Source of the DNA: Sulfobacillus thermosulfidooxidans DSM 9293
Lineage (GTDB): Bacteria > Bacillota > Sulfobacillia > Sulfobacillales > Sulfobacillaceae
Reading direction: 5' to 3'
Assembly: GCF_900176145.1 (NCBI RefSeq)
Contig: NZ_FWWY01000001.1
Span: 2,475,344 to 2,539,343, forward strand
DNA length: 64,000 nucleotides
Part shown: in pieces, positions 44,242-52,970 of the stretch
How positions within the stretch are numbered: the stretch's first letter is position 1
Layout of the letters: each line of letters begins with the position of its first letter
Notes under the pieces: generated by a model
What the model was told of the DNA's origin: nothing
The model's input: the letters and a program-made list of their open reading frames with translations, nothing else
Database searches by the model: none
Made by a program: the position numbers and the translations under genes

Positions 44242-44397
44242 TTTGGCCCCCTTTCTAAAACGTCCTGTGTACCGTTTGAGTCATGGGACATGATGGATAT
44301 GAGACATTATAGGCATGCATAGAGAGGAACATGGACGAAAACCTGATGAAACCCAAGGAATTCAGTCCAGCGCACAAAAGCCGGCATTGATGATGGA

Positions 44398-45219
44398 TCA
44401 GGATCCTTTGTGAAAAGACAGCCAATCAATGACACTTTTATCTTGATCCCCATCGACCGCGATGACCGTGCCATGCACAAAACTGGCCCGGGGTGATGCT
44501 AGAAAGAGGACCACGTTGGCTACTTCTTGGGGCGTGGCAATGCGGCCTATGGGAATCGACTGGCAAAACAGGGCATGGGCTTCTTGTGGAGTCATGGCAT
44601 GATCGCGGGCGAAGTCTGCCATTAAGTTCCACCAGCGGTCGGTTTCCACGGGTCCCGGATTGACGGAATTAATCCGGATATGATAGCGCCCATATTGTTT
44701 GGCGAGAGCCTGGCTCACGGCTAAATCGGCGGCATTGGCGGCTGTTCCCGTAATTTCCCAATACGGGTATTTGGTGCCGTCATTGCCTATCACATTGACA
44801 ATCACGCCGTGGGCCTGTTCTTGGAAGATGGGCAGCACTTGGCGCATCATGCGCACATAACCTAAAAACTTGACGGAGAGCGCTTTTTCCCACATTTCAT
44901 CCGTTAAATCCTCAAGGAGTCGGCCCGGGGCATTGCCCGCGTTATTAATCAGCACGTCGATATGCTCAAAGTGGGAAAGAATGTGTGACACGGCCCCTGC
45001 TGCTTCATCTTCAGCGGATAAATCGGCCACAACCGCCAAAATGTCTTGATGAGGGAATTGTGCCTGCAAGCGGTTTTGTGCTGCCTTTAATCGGTCGCGG
45101 TTTTGCGCGATTAAGGCAACATGGGCCCCTTCTTGCAAAAAACCTTCGGCAACCGCGTAGCCAATGCCGCGGCTGCCTCCAGTAATCACAACAATTTGAT
45201 TGGTGAGCTCAAGATCCAT
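44398..45219 (-). CDS. Short-chain dehydrogenase/reductase
   Basis: A 273-residue classical SDR with TGGSRGIGYAVAEG, NNAGNAPG and a conserved VNPGPVETDRWW segment. The typical Ser-Tyr-x-x-x-Lys region is atypical (NVIGNDGTKYPYWEITGTAANAADLA), so the usual YxxxK motif is not evident. ATG 45219 is chosen because GAGGTGG lies upstream and it shares one base with the NCS1 stop (TAATG). The upstream 46-residue in-frame extension is the tail of the NCS1 region read in another frame. The unusual catalytic motif means activity is uncertain. Confidence 0.75.
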   Translation of the reverse strand: MDLELTNQIVVITGGSRGIGYAVAEGFLQEGAHVALIAQNRDRLKAAQNRLQAQFPHQDILAVVADLSAEDEAAGAVSHILSHFEHIDVLINNAGNAPGRLLEDLTDEMWEKALSVKFLGYVRMMRQVLPIFQEQAHGVIVNVIGNDGTKYPYWEITGTAANAADLAVSQALAKQYGRYHIRINSVNPGPVETDRWWNLMADFARDHAMTPQEAHALFCQSIPIGRIATPQEVANVVLFLASPRASFVHGTVIAVDGDQDKSVIDWLSFHKGS

Positions 45220-46685
45220 TATTGGCCACCTCGGTCCAACGCGATGACCGGGGTCGATTCGGTTGTCGCTAAGGACGCCTGCGAGCGGTTCATCAGAATT
45301 AAATAGACAATAAATGAAGCGGCAAATCCAGAAAACCAGGCATAACTGAAAAGCCATTTGAGTGCAGGGACAGCCAGTCCAATCAGCGCAATCAGAATCC
45401 CGGCTGCCATGGCAATCATGCCATTAAGGTTATAGCCTCCCGTGTAGGTGTAATCGCCATGGGTGTGATAAAGATCGGCGACATTCAGGATTTTCTTGCG
45501 GTAAACCCAGTAATCGGCGATTAAGATCGCGGCAATGGGACCGAGAAATCCTGAGTAAATGCCTAACCAGCTAAAAATATAAATGTGGGGATTGGAGAGG
45601 AGAAGCCAGGGAAACATCAATATGCCAATGATGGCGGTAATCAAGCCCCCGCGCTCAAATGTCATCCGGGGAAAGATTTGAGACAAGTCATAGGCCGGGG
45701 CGACAATATTAGCTGCAACGTTGACGGATAAGGTGGCGATAATCACCGCACCGAGTCCAATTACTTCGGTAAGGGGGTTTTTGAACATCATGATTAAGGA
45801 CACTGGATCCCAAATGGCTTTGCCGTAAATGACAATGGATGCCGAGGTGACCAAGATCCCGATTAAGGAAAATAGGGTCATGGTCGTGGGAAGACCTAAG
45901 GTTTGTCCCCATAACTGGTCTTTTTGCGAGCGGCTAAAGCGGGTAAAATCAGGAATATTCAAAGACAATGTCGACCAGAACGCAATGACCCCTGTCAACG
46001 AGGGGATAAACACCACAAAAAATTGAGAAAACGTATGCAAACTGCCCTTTTCATTAATCATAGGCCCCCAGCCATGAGCGGCATGATGGGCCCAGAATAG
46101 TAACAGCAGCCCCAAGATTAATACTAAAGGACCGGCCCAATTTTCGAAACGACGCACCGCGTCCATCCCGTGATAGATGACCCAGACATTGAGAAACCAA
46201 AACAACAAAAAAGCGATCCAGCCGCCCAAGGTTAATCCCACGAATGTGCCATGTTGGGCCCAGTGATTCCATCCAGGGATTATGAGGCCAAATAAGGAGT
46301 TGACGGCTGAACCCCCAATAGCGGCATTAATCCCAAACCATCCTGCCGCCACCAGTCCTCGGAGTATGGAGGGAATGGTCGCACCATATACGCCAAACGA
46401 GGCCCGGGCTAAAACCGGAAACGGGATACGGTATTTGGTTCCGGGGTTGGAATTCAACAGAATAGGGATTAAGACAATGAGATTACCCAGCACAATGGTT
46501 AAAATGGCCTCCCACCAGGTCATGCCGAGGGCAATGAAGCCTGCGGCCAAGAGATAGGTCGCCACGTTGTGCGACATCCCAATCCACAGGGCTGCGTAAT
46601 TATACATGTTCCACGTTTGTTTCTCCGCGGGAACCGGCAGTAAATCGGGATTCATTAACCGCGAATCATTTTCCATCGCCGCCAT
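45219..46685 (-). CDS. NCS1 permease of the PucI/Mhp1 (allantoin/hydantoin/uracil) type
   Basis: A 488-residue permease close to the Mhp1/PucI branch. It has NPDLLPVPAEKQTWNMYNYAALWIGMSHNVATY, GTKYRIPFPVLARASFGVYGA, LVAAGWFGINAAIGG and LNIPDFTRFSRSQ. Mhp1 transports 5-substituted hydantoins and PucI transports allantoin. Next to a complete dihydropyrimidine pathway, uracil, dihydrouracil or a hydantoin is a likely cargo. The GAAGGGAG site precedes ATG 46685. It is translationally coupled to the SDR and divergent from the AMDase-like gene at 46808. Confidence 0.85.
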   Translation of the reverse strand: MAAMENDSRLMNPDLLPVPAEKQTWNMYNYAALWIGMSHNVATYLLAAGFIALGMTWWEAILTIVLGNLIVLIPILLNSNPGTKYRIPFPVLARASFGVYGATIPSILRGLVAAGWFGINAAIGGSAVNSLFGLIIPGWNHWAQHGTFVGLTLGGWIAFLLFWFLNVWVIYHGMDAVRRFENWAGPLVLILGLLLLFWAHHAAHGWGPMINEKGSLHTFSQFFVVFIPSLTGVIAFWSTLSLNIPDFTRFSRSQKDQLWGQTLGLPTTMTLFSLIGILVTSASIVIYGKAIWDPVSLIMMFKNPLTEVIGLGAVIIATLSVNVAANIVAPAYDLSQIFPRMTFERGGLITAIIGILMFPWLLLSNPHIYIFSWLGIYSGFLGPIAAILIADYWVYRKKILNVADLYHTHGDYTYTGGYNLNGMIAMAAGILIALIGLAVPALKWLFSYAWFSGFAASFIVYLILMNRSQASLATTESTPVIALDRGGQ

Positions 46686-46753
46686 TAATCATCGCTCCCT
46701 TCACAGTTGAGGTTTAAAATGTGTTAGAATCAATTCCACAATAATCGAAAATA

Positions 46754-46772
46754 TGTCCGAACATTATGGACA
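46754..46772. promoter_or_regulatory. Inverted repeat in divergent promoter region
   Basis: TGTCC and GGACA arms are separated by nine bases, and two further ATGTC copies are nearby. It lies between the PucI-type permease and the AMDase-like gene and is a possible regulator site; weak. Confidence 0.3.
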
Positions 46773-46807
46773 AAATGTCAGAAATTTAGGGGGAATATGC
46801 AGACATT

Positions 46808-47533
46808 GTGTCAGAGATGCAGAGGAAAATCGGCATAATCCTGCCATCATCGAATACCATTGTGGAGCCGCGCAGTTATGAGCTCATTTCCTGGGTACCC
46901 GGGGTGAGTCTTCATTTTGCCAGACTGCCGGTGGTGAGAATTGAGGCCAACGAGACATCCTTTCGGCAGTTTGCATGGGAAGCGTTTGACCGGGCCTGTG
47001 ATGAGCTTTTAAGTGCCGAGGTCGATGAACTGATCTGGAATGGAACGAGCGGAGGATGGCTTGGAGTCGATTGGGATCAGACGCTCAGCGAACATTTAAC
47101 ATCTGTCGCCAAGCGTCCGGTGATTACGGCGTTTGAGGCGACGATAGAAGCCACAAAGGCTTTATGTGTCAGGACCGTTAGCCTCGTGACGCCATACATT
47201 GAAGAACTTAACCAGCGTATTATGCGAAATTTTGCCGCCATGGCTATCGACGTGATCAAAGAGTGTCATTTGAATTTAACTCAAAATACCGATTTTGCCC
47301 GCATTAGCTCGAATACGATTCTCACCTGCCTTCAAGAGGTTGATGATGATAACGCCCAGGCTTCCGTGATTTTTTGCACCAATATGAATGGCAGTGTGGT
47401 GGTGAGAACATGGGAAAGACAGAGCCACAAACCCGTGATTGACTCGGTCCAGGCCACGTTGTGGTGGGGGTTAAAGCGGCTTGACGTGTCGACGACGTCT
47501 TTAACCCGTTATGGACAGCTTTTTGGGAGGTAG
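46808..47533 (+). CDS. Arylmalonate decarboxylase/maleate isomerase-like protein
   Basis: A 241-residue protein of the Asp/Glu racemase superfamily. The N-terminus KIGIILPSSNTIVEPRSYELI and HFARLP follow the AMDase/maleate isomerase pattern. The first catalytic position is Gly79 (NGTSGGWLG) and the second is Cys190 (VIFCTNMNG). This matches the Gly74/Cys188 layout of Bordetella arylmalonate decarboxylase rather than a two-Cys racemase. GTG 46808 has GGGGG upstream at a long distance, so the start is not certain. It lies between the PucI-type permease and the pyrimidine genes; the substrate could be a malonate-type or hydantoin-derived acid. Confidence 0.75.
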   Translation: MSEMQRKIGIILPSSNTIVEPRSYELISWVPGVSLHFARLPVVRIEANETSFRQFAWEAFDRACDELLSAEVDELIWNGTSGGWLGVDWDQTLSEHLTSVAKRPVITAFEATIEATKALCVRTVSLVTPYIEELNQRIMRNFAAMAIDVIKECHLNLTQNTDFARISSNTILTCLQEVDDDNAQASVIFCTNMNGSVVVRTWERQSHKPVIDSVQATLWWGLKRLDVSTTSLTRYGQLFGR

Positions 47534-47665
47534 TTAAATCTGCAGAGGGAATAACCGAGAAGGAAAAAATCATGACAGATTGTCTAATGTTTTGAAGACA
47601 GCCGTTTGCTAGCATAATCCTCAGTTCATTGATGAGCTGATGATGTCAAAAGGAGGGGCCAAAAG

Positions 47666-49039
47666 ATGACCCACGACGCGTCCAAGGTTGCCGAAACTCC
47701 CGTTGATACGGGTGGAATGGATCTCATTGAGCGGCAAAAACGTTATCTAGTCCCTGGAATCAGTTTATATTACCAAAACCCGCTCACCATTGTGCGCGGG
47801 CAAGACCGATATGTTTATGGTGCCAACGGCGAGCGCTATTTGGACTTTTTTGGAGGAATATTGACTGTCTCTGTGGGCCATAGTCACCCCAAAGTCGTGC
47901 AAGCAATTGTCGAGCAAGCCCAGCAATTTCTTCATACCTCTACGCTTTATTTAACCAAGCCGATGGTGGATTTAGCTGAGCGTCTGGCACAGATCACCCC
48001 TGGCCCCTTAAGTCAAAGCTTTTTCACCACGAGTGGTACGGAAGCCAATGAAACCGCTTTGGTGATGGCGCAATTAGCCACCGGAAATCACGATATCATC
48101 GCGTTGCGCCATAGTTATTCGGGCCGTTCTCATATGACTATGGGTCTCACGGGACAGGCGGATTGGAAATTGGCCGGAGGCGGGATGCATTTACCGATCC
48201 GCCATACCCACAATGCCTATTGTTACCGTTGCCCATTTGGTAAAACTCCCGATATGTGTGCCATCGACTGCGCCCAGGATCTTGAGGAGTTTATTCAAAC
48301 CAGCACATCAGGCCGGATTGCCGCGTTAATTGCTGAACCCATTCAGGGGGTAGGGGGATTTATTACTCCACCCGTGGGCTTCTTTGAAAAAACCGTCGAG
48401 ATCACTCGCCGCCATGGGGGGCTCTTTATCGACGATGAAGTGCAAACAGGCTTTGGGCGTACCGGTAAACCTTTTGGTATTGAACATTATGGGGTGACTC
48501 CGGATATCATGACCTTTGCCAAAGGATTAGCTAATGGTATGCCCATTGGGGCAACGATTGCGACGCCCGAAGTCGCTCAGAGCTACCGGGGACCTACGAT
48601 TTCCACCTTTGGCGGCAATCCCGTCTCGATGCAAGCCGCTTTAGCCACCTTGCGCGTGATTGACGAAGAACATTTAGTGGAGAATGCCAGGGATGTTGGG
48701 ACAATCCTTCGCACAGGGCTCGAAGACCTGTCGGATCAATATCCGGTGCTGGGCGATGTGCGCGGGATGGGGCTCATGCAGGGGATCGAAATTGTGCGAG
48801 AAAACAAAATACCGGCGCCGGAATTGGCGTCATCCATCCATGAATTAGCGCGCCAAGAGGGCTTGTTGCTAGGGTTAGGTGGCCTCTATCACAATGTGCT
48901 CCGGATTGCTCCGCCCTTATCGGTCACGCGCACTGAAGTCCAAGACGCCCTTCTCCTGTTAAAAACGTCTCTCAAGCACCTAACGGAACAATATCCCCAA
49001 CTTAAAAGCCTACCACCAACCCGCATTCATTATCGTTAG
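47666..49039 (+). CDS. Class III aminotransferase, probable beta-alanine transaminase
   Basis: A 457-residue PLP enzyme of fold type I, subgroup II. Features include FFGGILTVSVGHSHPKV, TTSGTEANETAL, the GFITPPVGFF segment, the Asp of FIDDEVQTGFGRTGK, and the PLP Lys in FAKGLANGMPIGA. It resembles alanine-glyoxylate and beta-alanine transaminases. As the gene before PydC in a reductive pyrimidine cluster, it likely turns beta-alanine (or 3-aminoisobutyrate) into a semialdehyde. An extra Cys-rich insert (CYRCPFGKTPDMCAIDC) is present, as in many such bacterial transaminases. AAAGGAGG precedes ATG 47666. Confidence 0.85.
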   Translation: MTHDASKVAETPVDTGGMDLIERQKRYLVPGISLYYQNPLTIVRGQDRYVYGANGERYLDFFGGILTVSVGHSHPKVVQAIVEQAQQFLHTSTLYLTKPMVDLAERLAQITPGPLSQSFFTTSGTEANETALVMAQLATGNHDIIALRHSYSGRSHMTMGLTGQADWKLAGGGMHLPIRHTHNAYCYRCPFGKTPDMCAIDCAQDLEEFIQTSTSGRIAALIAEPIQGVGGFITPPVGFFEKTVEITRRHGGLFIDDEVQTGFGRTGKPFGIEHYGVTPDIMTFAKGLANGMPIGATIATPEVAQSYRGPTISTFGGNPVSMQAALATLRVIDEEHLVENARDVGTILRTGLEDLSDQYPVLGDVRGMGLMQGIEIVRENKIPAPELASSIHELARQEGLLLGLGGLYHNVLRIAPPLSVTRTEVQDALLLLKTSLKHLTEQYPQLKSLPPTRIHYR

Positions 49040-49304
49040 ACGGTATTTTGTGCAATTGGCCCAGACAAAACGTCGCGTTTTATTCACCAAAATTCGTTCT
49101 CGTGTCAGCTGTTATTCGCGTGATGAGTCCGTATAGTGAAAGAAGAGCATGGCCCTCTCGAAAGCATTAGTCTTTATGCTGCCTTCTTAACACGTTTTGA
49201 CATTCGCACAAAGTCTTAGCCCTTAGTCATTGTCTGCCCCTTTTAAAGCGGGTGAGAAGATTTAAACCAAAAAATTGACAACAGTCGATGGGGGGAATCA
49301 GATC

Positions 49305-50192
49305 ATGAGTCATATTGTCCGCGTGGGCCTCATCCAATCCCACCACGAAGTACCGGGTGAAGAACCGGTTTCGGTGCACAAAGCCTATGCGGTGGATAAA
49401 CATCTTGGCATGATTTACGAAGCCAAATCGCGCGGGGCACAAATTGTGTGCTTACAAGAATTGTTTGTCGGTCCCTATTTTTGTGCGGAACAGAACCCGA
49501 AATGGTATGAGCTGACGGAAAAGATTCCAGATGGCCCGACCACAAAGATGATGCAAAGTGTCGCCAAAGAAACCCAAATGGTGTTAATTGTGCCGCTCTA
49601 CGAAGAAGAGCAACCAGGCGTGTACTATAATGCAGCGGCTGTCATCGATGCCGATGGTCAATACCTCGGCAAATACCGGAAGAGTCATATTCCCCAGGTG
49701 CAGGCGGGACCAAGTCCCGATACCGGATTCTGGGAAAAATTTTATTTCCGTCCCGGCAATTTGGGGTATCCCGTGTTTGAAACCGCGGTCGGCCGGATTG
49801 GGGTTTATATCTGTTATGATCGTCATTTTCCTGAAGGGGCTCGGGCCCTAGGCCTTCATGGAGCCGAAATCGTCTTTAACCCCTCCGCCACCGTCGCTGG
49901 CCTCTCCAAGTATCTCTGGAAGTTAGAACAACCCGCGCATGCCGTGGCGAATGGCTATTTTGTGGGAGCGATTAACCGGGTAGGGGTCGAAGCCCCGTGG
50001 AACATGGGAGAATTTTATGGTGAAAGCTATTTGGTGGATCCCCGGGGACAATTTGTCGCCCAAGGCAGCTCAGATCAGTCCGAAGTGGTGATTGGCGATG
50101 CCGATCTCGATTTGATTCGCGAAGTGCGCAACACCTGGCAATTTTTCCGTGATCGCCGTCCCGAAACGTATGATCCCTTAACCGCCTTGTAA
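49305..50192 (+). CDS. pydC: Beta-ureidopropionase (N-carbamoyl-beta-alanine amidohydrolase)
   Basis: A 295-residue nitrilase-superfamily enzyme with the Glu-Lys-Cys triad in CLQELFVGPYF, KYRKSHIPQ and YICYDRHFPEG. It releases CO2 and ammonia from N-carbamoyl-beta-alanine, the third step of reductive pyrimidine breakdown. ATG 49305 is preferred, with GGGGGGAA eight bases upstream; the TTG at 49275 in frame has none. Neighbours PreT, PreA and dihydropyrimidinase complete the pathway. Confidence 0.9.
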   Translation: MSHIVRVGLIQSHHEVPGEEPVSVHKAYAVDKHLGMIYEAKSRGAQIVCLQELFVGPYFCAEQNPKWYELTEKIPDGPTTKMMQSVAKETQMVLIVPLYEEEQPGVYYNAAAVIDADGQYLGKYRKSHIPQVQAGPSPDTGFWEKFYFRPGNLGYPVFETAVGRIGVYICYDRHFPEGARALGLHGAEIVFNPSATVAGLSKYLWKLEQPAHAVANGYFVGAINRVGVEAPWNMGEFYGESYLVDPRGQFVAQGSSDQSEVVIGDADLDLIREVRNTWQFFRDRRPETYDPLTAL

Positions 50193-50349
50193 GTGTCTAC
50201 TCTCTTTATCGTTATAACGTGACCTTATATGCCCTGCGTCAATCATGGCACACACCCCATGTTTGGCTAGCAAGCTTTGTGGGGAAAAGGTTAACCCCAC
50301 AACCGTAAGAAAACGGGTCAACATCTTAGGAGAGGAGGTTTGTGCATTG

Positions 50350-51684
50350 ATGCCGACCCATTTGGGTTTTGAAGAAGTCGTTCCGCCGTTATCGCGTCAG
50401 GAAGCGCAAGATGAAGCGTTACGCTGTTATTACTGTTATGATGCGCCGTGTATGGCCCATTGTCCCACGGGGATTAATATCCCTGAATTTATCCGGCATA
50501 TTGCCGAAGGCCATTTACAAGGGGCGGCGCGGGTCATTTTCGATGCCAACATTTTGGGCAGTACCTGTGCTCGCATCTGTCCAACCGAAGTGTTATGTGA
50601 AGGGGCTTGTGTCAGGACGAAGGACTCGCGTGCGGTCAGTATTGGCCGTTTACAGCGCGTAGCTACGGATTATGCCATGATACAGGGGTTTCCCACTTTG
50701 CCTGCTAAATCCATAAAAGCGCATGCTGATGTTGGCATTGTCGGGGCCGGTCCGGCGGCATTAGGCGCGGCTGCCGAATTACGGCGGTATGGATGTCCGG
50801 TGACGGTGTACGAAGCGCGTGAACAGGCGGGAGGTCTTGATACCTACGGCATTGTCGAATTCCGGGAGCCTTTGGCGGTGAGCGAATGGGAGGTCCAGCA
50901 AGTTGAGGCGCTAGGGGTGCAGTTCCACTATGGCGTAAAGGTGGGCCAAGACCTGAGCTGGGAAGAGGTGAAATCGCGTCACGATGTCCTGATTATTGCT
51001 GTGGGTCTTGGGCCCGTTCCACCCCTGGGAATTCCTGGAGAGCAGTTGAAGGGGGTCTATAACGCGCTTGAACTGATTGCCCTCACCAAAATGGGAGAGG
51101 ATCAGTCCGTCGATTTGGGGACCCGAGTCGTCGTGATTGGGGCAGGCAATACGGCGGTGGATGCCGCCACATGTGCCAAACGCCTCGGCGCTCTTGAGGT
51201 CACCATTTTATACCGGCGTGGAGAAGACGCTATGCCAGCGTATGCGTATGAATACGCTTTTGCAAAACTGGAAGGCGTCAATTACAAATGGTGGACGGTT
51301 GTCACATCGATTCTTGGAGAGACCCAGGTTAAAGGGGTGCACTGTAGGCAATCGGCTTTAGCGCAAACCAACACCTCAGGCGAATCCTTACGTCATCAGC
51401 CCTTAGTGGTGAAAGAGGACAGTGATTTTGAGATAGCGTGTGATAGCGTGATTATTGCCACCGGACAAAGTCGTTTGAGGAGTCCTTGGGCGGCTTTAGG
51501 CATTCAGCAAAAAGGGGACGTTCCCATGGTTCATCCCCTCACCTTCGAAACATCCCGACCTCGTGTTTACGCCATTGGCGATTGTTTAGCGCCCAGCGAG
51601 GCCACCGTTGTGAGTGCGGTGCAACAAGGTAAGCAAGCGGCCTGGGATATTGTTAAGCGTTATGCAAAGGGGGAAAGCGCATAA
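50350..51684 (+). CDS. preT: NAD(P)-dependent dihydropyrimidine dehydrogenase, electron-transfer subunit
   Basis: About 444 residues. It has an N-terminal Fe-S domain with clustered Cys (CYYCYDAPCMAHCP; CARICPTEVLCEGAC), an FAD-binding GAGPAALGAAAELRR and an NAD(P)-binding GAGNTAVDAATCAKRLG, the plan of PreT and GltD. ATG 50350 fits the E. coli PreT N-terminus and has GGAGAGGAGG upstream; an in-frame ATG at 50245 lacks a site. It passes electrons from NAD(P)H to PreA, which starts directly after the stop. Confidence 0.9.
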   Translation: MPTHLGFEEVVPPLSRQEAQDEALRCYYCYDAPCMAHCPTGINIPEFIRHIAEGHLQGAARVIFDANILGSTCARICPTEVLCEGACVRTKDSRAVSIGRLQRVATDYAMIQGFPTLPAKSIKAHADVGIVGAGPAALGAAAELRRYGCPVTVYEAREQAGGLDTYGIVEFREPLAVSEWEVQQVEALGVQFHYGVKVGQDLSWEEVKSRHDVLIIAVGLGPVPPLGIPGEQLKGVYNALELIALTKMGEDQSVDLGTRVVVIGAGNTAVDAATCAKRLGALEVTILYRRGEDAMPAYAYEYAFAKLEGVNYKWWTVVTSILGETQVKGVHCRQSALAQTNTSGESLRHQPLVVKEDSDFEIACDSVIIATGQSRLRSPWAALGIQQKGDVPMVHPLTFETSRPRVYAIGDCLAPSEATVVSAVQQGKQAAWDIVKRYAKGESA

Positions 51685-52941
51685 ATGGCCGACTTATCTG
51701 TCAATGTTGCCGGTATTTCCTCGCCCAATCCTTTTTGGTTGGCATCAGGCCCGTTAACCAACACGGCTTATCAAGTGATGAAGGCTTTTGATGAGGGATG
51801 GGGTGGGGCCGTCTGGAAAACTGTTGGGGAGCCGGTCATTAATGTGAGTTCCCGTTTGGCGTCCATCGATTATGGCAATCGCCGGATGATGGGGCTCAAT
51901 AACGTGGAATTAATTTCCGATCGGCCGATTGAGGATAACTTGAGGGAAATTGCGGAAGTGAAACGACGCTTTCCCAAACATGCCGTTGTGGTTTCGTTAA
52001 TGCTTCCTTCAGTCCCTGAGGTATGGAAAGACATGATGCACCGGGTTGAAGATACCGGGGCCGATGGTGTGGAACTGAATTTTGGATGTCCACACGGCAT
52101 GAATGAGCGCGGAATGGGCTCTGTGATTGGGCAAGTACCAGAATACACGGAGCAAATTACGGCCTATGCCAAGGCCGATTCCCATTTACCCGTGATAGTC
52201 AAATTGACCCCCAATGTTACCGATATTAGAAATCCCGGACGGGCCGCCGTGCAAGGTGGGGCCGATGCCCTGTCCCTAATCAATACCATAAACAGTGTGA
52301 TGGGGGTCGATCTCGACACATGGTTACCCCGTCCCCAAATTGATGGCCGTGGATCTCACGGAGGATATTGTGGACCGGCGGTAAAACCCATTGGGCTCTA
52401 TATGGTATCCGCTTTGGCCAACGATTTGAAAGTGAAAGTGCCTTTGGTGGGCATTGGCGGCATTGAGTCATGGCAAGATGCCGTGGAATATTTGCTTTTG
52501 GGGGCACAGGCCGTTCAGGTTTGTACCGCGGCGATGCATTATGGCTTTCGCATTATTCATTCGATGATAGAGGGGCTCAATGATTATTTGAACGATAAGG
52601 GGATAGCCCGAGTCCAGGATATTGTCGGTCGTTCTGCCAATAAAGTGGGCGATTGGAACGATTTACGCCTGTCCTATTCCTATAAAGTGGTGGCCAAGAT
52701 CCATGAAGACAAGTGTATCGGCTGCAATCTGTGTTATGTGGCCTGTGATGATGGGGGTCATCAATGTATCGACAAGGGCCAGGAGATGAAGGCCCCTGTG
52801 GTACGGGAAGAAGATTGTGTCGGTTGTAATCTGTGTGCTCTAGTGTGTCCCGTGCCGGGGTGTATTGAAATGCAGGAGCATGATTTGGGTATTGTGGAAA
52901 CATGGCGCCAGCGCCAAGACCGGCTCACGTCGTTGTCGTAA
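51685..52941 (+). CDS. preA: NAD(P)-dependent dihydropyrimidine dehydrogenase, catalytic subunit
   Basis: A 418-residue FMN protein of the dihydroorotate/dihydropyrimidine dehydrogenase fold. LNFGCPHGMNERGMGSVIGQ carries the catalytic Cys, and GIGGIESWQDAVEYLLLGAQAVQV the FMN phosphate site. Two C-terminal [4Fe-4S] motifs follow (CIGCNLCYVAC; CVGCNLCALVCP). With PreT it reduces uracil or thymine to the dihydro form. It starts at the base after the preT stop. Confidence 0.92.
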   Translation: MADLSVNVAGISSPNPFWLASGPLTNTAYQVMKAFDEGWGGAVWKTVGEPVINVSSRLASIDYGNRRMMGLNNVELISDRPIEDNLREIAEVKRRFPKHAVVVSLMLPSVPEVWKDMMHRVEDTGADGVELNFGCPHGMNERGMGSVIGQVPEYTEQITAYAKADSHLPVIVKLTPNVTDIRNPGRAAVQGGADALSLINTINSVMGVDLDTWLPRPQIDGRGSHGGYCGPAVKPIGLYMVSALANDLKVKVPLVGIGGIESWQDAVEYLLLGAQAVQVCTAAMHYGFRIIHSMIEGLNDYLNDKGIARVQDIVGRSANKVGDWNDLRLSYSYKVVAKIHEDKCIGCNLCYVACDDGGHQCIDKGQEMKAPVVREEDCVGCNLCALVCPVPGCIEMQEHDLGIVETWRQRQDRLTSLS

Positions 52942-52970
52942 CAACTATTGGGGAATGGAGGGACTGTGGG

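Noticed and set aside
45220..45357. 46-residue N-terminal extension of the SDR at 44398
   Set aside because: It is the end of the NCS1 gene in another frame; ATG 45219 has a proper site and restores normal SDR length.
50245..50349. 35-residue N-terminal extension of PreT
   Set aside because: ATG 50245 lacks a ribosome binding site, whereas ATG 50350 has a strong one and fits the known PreT N-terminus.
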